From an uncultured Desulfovibrio sp. (GTDB lineage: Bacteria; Desulfobacterota; Desulfovibrionia; Desulfovibrionales; Desulfovibrionaceae), in the NCBI GenBank assembly GCA_947177085.1, contig CAMWTD010000125.1, positions 1-6,532 of the forward strand: 6,532 nucleotides of DNA, written 5' to 3'. The translations under genes were made by a program, and so were the position numbers. Below the pieces are notes generated by a model. The model was not told where the DNA came from. It was given only the letters and a program-made list of their open reading frames with translations, and searched no databases. Shown piece by piece: positions 1 through 5,436 of the stretch (position 1 is its first letter; each line of letters starts with the position of its first letter).

Positions 1-2
1 GC

Positions 3-1265
3 GTGGACGAGGACGACTTCGCCTGGGAGCTCGTGGACGGCATCACCGGCGACCATTACCCCACGCCGGACCGCATCCTGCCCTATACGGAGCTCATCAC
101 GCGCGACTATGTGCGCTGGGCCATGGGCGGCGGCAACGACACCACGGAATTCGACCTCTTCGCCACCGAGGGCAGCACGGCCGGCATGTGCTACGCCTTC
201 CTGTCGCTCCAGCAGAACTTCCTGCTCAATCGCGGCGACAAGGTGGCGCTTTTCGTGCCCTGCTTCACGCCGTACCTGGAAATCCCGGTGCTGGACGAGT
301 TCGGCTTCGAGATCGTCACCATCAGCGCCAACAGGGTGGAGAAGGACGGCTACCACGACTGGCAGTATCCCAAGGACGAGATCGACAAGCTGCGCGACCC
401 CTCCATCAAGGCGGTGTGCGTCATCAACCCGTCCAACCCGCCGAGCGTGTGCATCACGCCGGAAACCCAGGCCCAGTTGCTGGACATCGTCAAGACCGAC
501 AACCCGAAGCTCATGATCATCACGGACGACGTGTACGGCACCTTCATCGAGGGCTTCAAGTCGCTCATGTACGCGCTGCCCTACAATACCATGTGCCTGT
601 ACTCGTACTCCAAGTACTTCGGGGCCACGGGCTGGCGCGCGGCGGTCATGTGCCTGCGCAGCGAGGGGAACGTCTTTGACGACCGCATCGCGGAACTGCC
701 CAGGGACAAGCGGGAAGCGCTCATCAAGCGCTACAGCAGCCTGAGCATCGACCCGGCGAAGATCAAGTTCGTGGACCGGCTCGTGGCCGACAGCCGCATG
801 GTGGGCCTCAACCACACGGCCGGCCTCTCCACGCCGCAGCAGATCATGATGTCCATCTTCTCGGCCTTCGCGCTCATTCACAAGGACGAGCTCCAGCCGA
901 AGCTCATCAACATGATCCAGGAGCGGCTCCACGCCCTCTGGGACACCACGGGCTTCACGCTTTTGCCCGACAAGTACCGCGCCGGCTACTACAGCGAGAT
1001 CGACATGATGGTCTGGGCCAAGAAGTTCTATGGCGACGACTTCGCGGCCTACCTCAACGCCAACTTCGACCCGCTGGACGTGGTGGTGCGTCTCGCGCAG
1101 GAGGACGCGGTGGTGCTTTTGAACGGCGACGGCTTCGACGGGCCCAAGTGGTCGGTGCGCGTGTCGCTCGCCAACCTCAACAAGACCGCATACCTCAAGA
1201 TCGGCAAGTTCATCCGCAAGACGCTGGAGGAATACCACACCCTGTACCAGAACTCCAAGAAGTAG
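3..1265 (+). CDS. aspD: Bifunctional aspartate aminotransferase / aspartate 4-decarboxylase, 5'-truncated by the window edge
   Basis: A cytoplasmic PLP enzyme of the fold-type I aminotransferase family. Its relatives convert L-aspartate to L-alanine and CO2, with a transaminase side activity. The 420 visible residues show the family's core: a glycine/serine turn near residues 56-61 (TEGSTAG), INPSNPP at 141-147, the cofactor-ring aspartate in TDDVYG (about D175, with Y178), the Schiff-base lysine K204 in YSYSKYFGATGWR, the phosphate-binding R212, and the substrate-carboxylate arginine R386 in SVRVSLAN. As I remember the Pseudomonas enzyme's numbering (Lys315, Arg497), both residues are offset by 111. 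That suggests about 111 N-terminal residues are missing and the full protein is about 531 residues, the usual size. The GTG at position 3 is therefore probably an internal valine codon and not the start. The insertion between K204 and R386 (about residues 222-275) is longer than in ordinary aspartate aminotransferases, which favours the decarboxylase branch. The gene ends at TAG just before a strong hairpin, so no downstream aspT antiporter follows. Family assignment is secure; decarboxylase activity is inferred. Confidence 0.9.
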   Translation: MDEDDFAWELVDGITGDHYPTPDRILPYTELITRDYVRWAMGGGNDTTEFDLFATEGSTAGMCYAFLSLQQNFLLNRGDKVALFVPCFTPYLEIPVLDEFGFEIVTISANRVEKDGYHDWQYPKDEIDKLRDPSIKAVCVINPSNPPSVCITPETQAQLLDIVKTDNPKLMIITDDVYGTFIEGFKSLMYALPYNTMCLYSYSKYFGATGWRAAVMCLRSEGNVFDDRIAELPRDKREALIKRYSSLSIDPAKIKFVDRLVADSRMVGLNHTAGLSTPQQIMMSIFSAFALIHKDELQPKLINMIQERLHALWDTTGFTLLPDKYRAGYYSEIDMMVWAKKFYGDDFAAYLNANFDPLDVVVRLAQEDAVVLLNGDGFDGPKWSVRVSLANLNKTAYLKIGKFIRKTLEEYHTLYQNSKK

Positions 1266-1286
1266 GCGTTTTTGCCAGGGCATTGA

Positions 1287-1320
1287 CAGGTGGGGCGGCC
1301 CGCACGGGCCGCCCCACCTG
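1287..1320 (+). terminator. Long perfect hairpin 22 bp after aspD, probable terminator
   Basis: Two 16-base arms (1287-1302 and 1305-1320) are exact reverse complements around a CA centre; physically this is a 15-bp stem with a GCAC loop. The stem is almost all G/C. Only a short T stretch (CGTTT) follows on the + strand, so this is a weaker match to a classical intrinsic terminator than the hairpin at 1364-1398. Its position directly after the aspD stop supports a transcript-end or 3'-stabilising role. It could also block read-through from the opposite kinase gene. Confidence 0.6.
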
Positions 1321-1353
1321 CGTTTAACGCAAGGCGGGGCTTCCCGGGCTGCG

Positions 1354-1398
1354 AAAAAAGCGGCAGGGCCGCATCCCCGCCGACGGGATGCGGCCCTG
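1354..1398 (-). terminator. Rho-independent terminator of the hybrid kinase gene
   Basis: Read on the minus strand, a perfect 14-bp GC-rich stem (arms 1398-1385 and 1377-1364) with a 7-nt loop is followed, after four bases (CCGC), by six consecutive T residues (complement of A1354-A1359). This is a textbook intrinsic terminator. It starts 27 bases past the kinase stop codon. On the + strand the hairpin is followed by AAAAC, so it is not expected to terminate aspD transcription efficiently. Confidence 0.85.
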
Positions 1399-1425
1399 AA
1401 AACGGGGGCGCGGCGTCGCCCGGCC

Positions 1426-4400
1426 TCAGCGCTGGCGCAGGAACTCGTCCAGCGTCTCCATGAGCTTCTTGATGTCGATGGGCTTGGCCACATAGCCGTT
1501 CATGCCGGAATTGATGGCCTCCTCCCTGTCCTCGTCAAAGGCGTTGGCCGTCATGGCGATGATGGGCACGCCCGAGCGGATGGGGTCTTCCAGGGCGCGG
1601 ATGGCCCGGGTGGCCGCATAGCCGTCCATGACGGGCATCTGCACGTCCATGAGCACGAGATCATAGGTCCCGGCGGGCATGTCGCGCATCTTGTCCACGG
1701 CAAGCTGGCCGTTTTCCACGATGTCGAGCTCGAAGCCCGCATTCTCCAGGATCATCTGGGCGATCTCCTGGTTCATCTCGTTGTCCTCGGCGAGCAGGAG
1801 GCGCTTGCCCGCGAAACTTTCCGCCGCCTCGGGCTGGGCCTCCACCGCCTCTTCTTCCCGCGTCGCCGGGCTTTCGAGGATGTTGCGCAAATCGGAGAGA
1901 AAGACGGGCTTGGAGCAGAAGGCGGTGACGCCGGCCTCCCGGCCCTCCTCCTCGATGTCCGTCCAGTCATAGGCCGTGAGGATGATGATGGGCACTTCCG
2001 GCGGCACGGTCCTGCGCAGGCGGCGCGTGAGCTCGATACCGTTCATGTCCGCCATGATCCAGTCGATGAAGTACGCGCCGTAGGCCTCGTTCTGCTCGCT
2101 CGCGAACTCGGTGCGGACGAGGGCCTCCTTGCCGAGGGTGGTCCAGTCGGGCTTGAGCCCGAGCTCTGAGAGCATCTTGGAGAGGCTCGTGCAGGTGTTG
2201 ATGTCGTCGTCCACCACCAGGGCGCGCGTCCCTTCATACTGCGGCAACAGCATGTCGGCCGCGTCCTCCTCCACCACGCGGAAGGTGAAGGTGACGGCAA
2301 ATTCGGATCCCTTGCCCGTCTCGCTTTCCACCTCGATGGTGCCGCCCATCATGTCCACGATGTTCTTGGTGATGGCGAGCCCCAGGCCCGTGCCCTGGAT
2401 GCCGCTCACCGTGGAGGTCTGCTCGCGCTCGAAGGGCTCGAAGACATGCTTGAGGAATTCCTTGCTCATGCCGATGCCGCTGTCGCGCACCCGGAACTCG
2501 TATGTGGCCCGGCCGTCCTCGGCGGGCGTGGCCTGGATGACGCGCACGCTCACCTTGCCGCCGGGCTGGGTGTACTTCATGGCATTGCTCAGGATATTGA
2601 GCAGCACCTGGTTGAGGCGCAGGCGGTCGCAAAAGATGGTCTCGTTGACCACGTTGAGCGTGTCGATCTGGAAATCAAGCTGCTTTGAGCGCACATCCGC
2701 CTGCACGATGGTGCGCAGGTCGTGGAGGATGGCGGGCAGGCTCACCTCCTGTTCCTCGATCTTCACCTTGCCGCTCTCGATGCGGCTCATGTCCAGCACG
2801 TCGTTGATCAGGCTGAGGAGGTGGTTGCCCGAGGTCATGATCTTGCCGAGATAGCGCTGCACCATGGGCACGTTCTCCACATTGGAGGACGCGAGCGCGG
2901 TGAAGCCGATGATGGCGTTCATGGGCGTGCGGATGTCGTGCGACATGTTGTTGAGGAAGGCCGTCTTGGCGGCGCTCGCGTAGCGCGACTTTTCCAGCGC
3001 CTCGGCGAGGGCCTTTTTCTGCTCCTGCTCGCGGCGGATCATGTCGTCGATGTTCCTGAAGCCCGCGAGGATGAGGTCGTAGTCGCGGCTGCCGTATTCG
3101 TGCGGGCGCACGTAGGTGAACTGGAAGTATTGCGTCTCGCCGTTTTCCACGATGCGGTAGGTTCCGCTGTATTCCTCCTTCTCGGCGAGCTGCCGGCGGA
3201 TGGTGGCCAGCGAGAGCGCGTCCGCGATATAGTCGCGATCCTCGGGGTGCACCTTCTGGTCAACATAGGCCGCCAGGATCTTGCCGTAGGGCCGCTCCTC
3301 GCCGGGGGCCTCGGGCCCGTTGCCGGGGCCGAAGCCGGAAATCTTGATGATGCCCGTCGTGCCCTTGTCCGCATTGATGGCGAGCACATTGGAATAGTCG
3401 CGGGACAGGGCCTCCACGATGGCGAGCTGGCTTGAGAGCTCGTGGTTGGCGTGTTCCGTGGCCGTGAGCAGGCGGCGATTCCAGCGGCTCCTGAGCGCCA
3501 CGATGAGGAAAAGGCTCGCGGCCAGCATGATGACGCTCGCCCCCACGGACATGATCTCGGGGTTGGCGTGCAGGTAGTGCCACAGGCTCATCTCTCCGGC
3601 ATTGTAGGAAATGTGGCTCGCGCCGATCTGGTTCAATGTTCCGGCGGGCACGCCGCGCACGGCTTTCTTGAGGATGGTGCTGAGCTCGTGGTCCACCGAG
3701 GCGGGCACATACATGCGGAAGGAGGCCCCGCCGTCGTTCATCATGGTGGAGCTGAGGCCCCCGCCCGGATCCCGGTTGACGAACATCTGCGCGGTGAGCG
3801 GCAGCACATAGGCGGCGTCGGCCTCGCGGCGCTGCACGGCGCGCATGGCCTCCTGCGGGGTGGGGTAGGTGCGCACCTCCACATTCTGCAAAAGCGAGGG
3901 CGGCACGTCGAGGGGCGTACCCGAAGGCAGGGCGAGCGTACGCACCGGACCCGCATGGTCCGCCCTCGTCACCCGCGCGAGTCCGGTGACAAGGTAGGGG
4001 TCGCTCGCAAAGCCGGGGGAGGGCGCGTCCTCGTCGGCGCTGTCCGGGGTGAGGCGGTCAAGCACCACATCGGCCGTGGGCTCGGCGCCGTCCTGCGCGC
4101 CGTCCGTGGCCGGGGGCACGAGGGTGTAGGGCAGCCCGGCCACCTGCATGACGCGCTCGAAATACTCGGGCAGCACCCCCTTGAGGCGCCCGTCCTCCAC
4201 ATAGGAGTAGGGCGCGTTGTCGCCCCTGGCCGTCACCGTGATGTCCTTGTTGCCGCGCTTCACGGCGTTCATGTAGGCGCGCTCGCCGGGCGAAAATTCC
4301 GGCCTGTCCGGAAGCTCGGGCCCGTAGTTGGTGTAATAGAGCCGGTTTTGCCAGTCCCCCTCGTTGAGGTTCATCTGCTCGATGGCGTCATTGATCTCGT

Positions 4401-5070
4401 CGATGATCTTCCGGTTTTCCTTGCGGGCGATGATATAGAAATTGTCGCTCTTGATGATGTCGAGCAGAGTCTCGTTGTTGGGCTTGCGCAAATTGCTGGA
4501 AAGGATGGCGTCCACGTCGCCCTTTTGCAGGGCTTCGGCGAGTTCTGCGGGCGACTCGTATTCGATGAGCGTGTAGGTGAAGCCCTTGTCTTTCGCAAAA
4601 TCGGGCAGGTAGCGGTTCTGGCTGCTGCCCGCCACCGCGCCGATTTTCATGCCGTCGTAGGTCTCATAGTCGCCCGCGCGCAGGCGCGTGTTCTGGAGCT
4701 TGCGGGTGAGGACGGTGTGGTTGCGGCCCACGGGCAGCGAAAAGGCGAAGATCTCCTCGCGCTCCGGGGTGCGCCGGGCGGTGCTGACGATGTCGATGTC
4801 GCCGTTCTTGAGCATTTCCTGCATGTCGTGCCAGGACTTGTCATAGCCCGAGAACGCGAAATTGAGGTGCGAATACTGCGAGAGCAGGCGCAAAAGGTCC
4901 ATGCCGTAGCCCTCGAGATTGCCGTCCTCATCCTTGCTGTGGTAGCCCTCGAAATTGAAAACGCCCGCCCGCACCCGGCCGTCCTCCCCCGTGGCCGCGG
5001 CCGCAGGAAGCGACAGGCACAGGGAGAGCGCGAGCGCGATGACGAAACGGAAAACTCTGGTATATTTCAC
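1426..5070 (-). CDS. Hybrid sensor histidine kinase with two periplasmic solute-binding domains and two receiver domains
   Basis: A 1214-residue inner-membrane sensor kinase with BvgS/EvgS-like architecture. In order: signal peptide (1 to about 26, AAA|T cleavage likely); SBP_bac_3-type domain 1 (about 32-248, starting VRAGVFNFEGY); a more divergent domain 2 (about 276-488, starting ITVTARGDNAPYSYVEDG); membrane span (about 507-527) with a basic RSRWNRR stop; PAS-like domain (about 548-675, VHPEDR at 607-612); short coiled linker; HisKA with phospho-histidine H711 in NMSHDIRTPMN; HATPase with N829 (NILSNAMKY), D863 (DSGIGMS) and GTGLGLAI at 893-900; receiver 1 (949 to about 1066; D954-D956, D1003, T1032, K1054); receiver 2 (1090 to about 1210; E1095/D1096, D1142, T1174, K1196). 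All phosphotransfer residues are present. There is no C-terminal HPt, so a separate HPt and regulator are needed. The GTG start is chosen because it directly precedes the signal peptide, has AAAGG 8 bases upstream and lies downstream of a good promoter. The frame stays open to 5283, but that extension is GC-rich and overlaps the promoter. The ligand is unknown. Confidence 0.93.
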   Translation of the reverse strand: MKYTRVFRFVIALALSLCLSLPAAAATGEDGRVRAGVFNFEGYHSKDEDGNLEGYGMDLLRLLSQYSHLNFAFSGYDKSWHDMQEMLKNGDIDIVSTARRTPEREEIFAFSLPVGRNHTVLTRKLQNTRLRAGDYETYDGMKIGAVAGSSQNRYLPDFAKDKGFTYTLIEYESPAELAEALQKGDVDAILSSNLRKPNNETLLDIIKSDNFYIIARKENRKIIDEINDAIEQMNLNEGDWQNRLYYTNYGPELPDRPEFSPGERAYMNAVKRGNKDITVTARGDNAPYSYVEDGRLKGVLPEYFERVMQVAGLPYTLVPPATDGAQDGAEPTADVVLDRLTPDSADEDAPSPGFASDPYLVTGLARVTRADHAGPVRTLALPSGTPLDVPPSLLQNVEVRTYPTPQEAMRAVQRREADAAYVLPLTAQMFVNRDPGGGLSSTMMNDGGASFRMYVPASVDHELSTILKKAVRGVPAGTLNQIGASHISYNAGEMSLWHYLHANPEIMSVGASVIMLAASLFLIVALRSRWNRRLLTATEHANHELSSQLAIVEALSRDYSNVLAINADKGTTGIIKISGFGPGNGPEAPGEERPYGKILAAYVDQKVHPEDRDYIADALSLATIRRQLAEKEEYSGTYRIVENGETQYFQFTYVRPHEYGSRDYDLILAGFRNIDDMIRREQEQKKALAEALEKSRYASAAKTAFLNNMSHDIRTPMNAIIGFTALASSNVENVPMVQRYLGKIMTSGNHLLSLINDVLDMSRIESGKVKIEEQEVSLPAILHDLRTIVQADVRSKQLDFQIDTLNVVNETIFCDRLRLNQVLLNILSNAMKYTQPGGKVSVRVIQATPAEDGRATYEFRVRDSGIGMSKEFLKHVFEPFEREQTSTVSGIQGTGLGLAITKNIVDMMGGTIEVESETGKGSEFAVTFTFRVVEEDAADMLLPQYEGTRALVVDDDINTCTSLSKMLSELGLKPDWTTLGKEALVRTEFASEQNEAYGAYFIDWIMADMNGIELTRRLRRTVPPEVPIIILTAYDWTDIEEEGREAGVTAFCSKPVFLSDLRNILESPATREEEAVEAQPEAAESFAGKRLLLAEDNEMNQEIAQMILENAGFELDIVENGQLAVDKMRDMPAGTYDLVLMDVQMPVMDGYAATRAIRALEDPIRSGVPIIAMTANAFDEDREEAINSGMNGYVAKPIDIKKLMETLDEFLRQR

Positions 5071-5078
5071 AGCAACAG

Positions 5079-5083
5079 CCTTT
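5079..5083 (-). promoter_or_regulatory. Ribosome binding site that fixes the kinase GTG start
   Basis: On the minus strand AAAGG (5083-5079) lies 8 bases before the GTG at 5070-5068. No ATG occurs between the promoter and this GTG in frame, and the next in-frame ATG (residue 57) would remove the signal peptide. This supports the GTG start. Confidence 0.6.
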
Positions 5084-5144
5084 ATCTTTGCGGGAGGGGG
5101 CGCGGGGCGGCTCTGCGTCCCGCGCCCGGCGACACAGTGGCCCG

Positions 5145-5173
5145 AGTATAAAAGAAGGCGGCATCTTTGCCAA
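5145..5173 (-). promoter_or_regulatory. Sigma70-type promoter for the hybrid kinase
   Basis: On the minus strand TTGGCA (5173-5168; one mismatch to TTGACA) and TATACT (5150-5145; one mismatch to TATAAT) are separated by exactly 17 bases. Transcription would start near 5138, giving a leader of about 68 bases before the GTG at 5070. The A/T-rich -10 stands out from very GC-rich surroundings. This is a pattern match only, with no mapped transcript start. Confidence 0.7.
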
Positions 5174-5297
5174 TGCCCCGCCGTCGCTCCGCCCTTTTTC
5201 CGCAAAAGCGCGCAAGGGCGCGTCGGGGGGAGCTCCCGACAGGGGGGCGTCGCCGCGGCATCCCGGAGCGCCAGGGCCCGCAAGGGCGGTCGCGGAC

Positions 5298-5326
5298 TTT
5301 ACGAAAACTGCAAAAACTTCTATTAT
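5298..5326 (+). promoter_or_regulatory. Sigma70-type promoter candidate for the VKOR-like gene
   Basis: TTTACG (5298-5303; four of six matches to TTGACA) and TATTAT (5321-5326; five of six matches to TATAAT) are 17 bases apart. The block 5296-5328 is the most A/T-rich part of the intergenic region. Transcription would start near 5333, leaving a leader of about 104 bases before the ATG at 5437. The -35 box is mediocre, so confidence is lower than for the minus-strand promoter. Confidence 0.55.
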
Positions 5327-5436
5327 GACGCTTTGCGGCATGATGAATACCGGCGCGGCCCCGTGCCGGGCCGCTTGCGTTGCGCCCGAGGGCCGCAGCC
5401 TTGCAACGTTCTTTGCGGAAAGCGCCAGCACTTGCC

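Larger units (their letters stand above)
5071..5436. other. 366-bp divergent intergenic region between the kinase and VKOR-like genes
   Basis: No gene is supported here, although several GC-driven open frames cross it on both strands. It holds the kinase leader and ribosome binding site, two outward-facing promoter candidates (5145-5173 minus, 5298-5326 plus), and a GC-rich middle of about 120 bases between them. That middle contains a 6-bp hairpin candidate (GTCGGG at 5222-5227 region pairing with CCCGAC at 5235-5240) and a 10-base direct repeat CGCAAGGGCG at 5211-5220 and 5279-5288. Neither can be assigned to a known regulator. Confidence 0.6.

Noticed and set aside
2111..2854. + strand open frame of 247 codons within the kinase locus
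   Set aside because: This is an antisense shadow of the HATPase and receiver 1 coding sequence, with a serine/arginine/leucine-rich translation and no domain signal.
3442..5151. Long + strand open frame (569 codons) antisense to the kinase gene
   Set aside because: It mirrors the codon pattern of the strongly supported kinase gene. Its translation is rich in A, G, H, R and V with no recognisable domain, as expected of a stop-free antisense frame in GC-rich DNA.
5222..5240. Hairpin around GGGAGCTCCC in the divergent gap as a terminator or riboswitch element
   Set aside because: The stem is short and no T tract follows on either strand. It lies upstream of the predicted transcript start of both genes, so it would not be part of either leader RNA.
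5071..5283. N-terminal extension of the kinase frame by 71 residues
   Set aside because: The extension would bury the signal peptide inside the protein, overlaps the -35/-10 promoter at 5145-5173, and has arginine/proline-rich non-coding-like composition.
5211..5288. Direct repeat CGCAAGGGCG (5211-5220 and 5279-5288) as an operator pair
   Set aside because: Ten-base GC-rich matches arise easily by chance in this composition. The copies are 68 bp apart, which is not a whole number of helical turns, and neither resembles a regulator site I know. I kept it only as a note.
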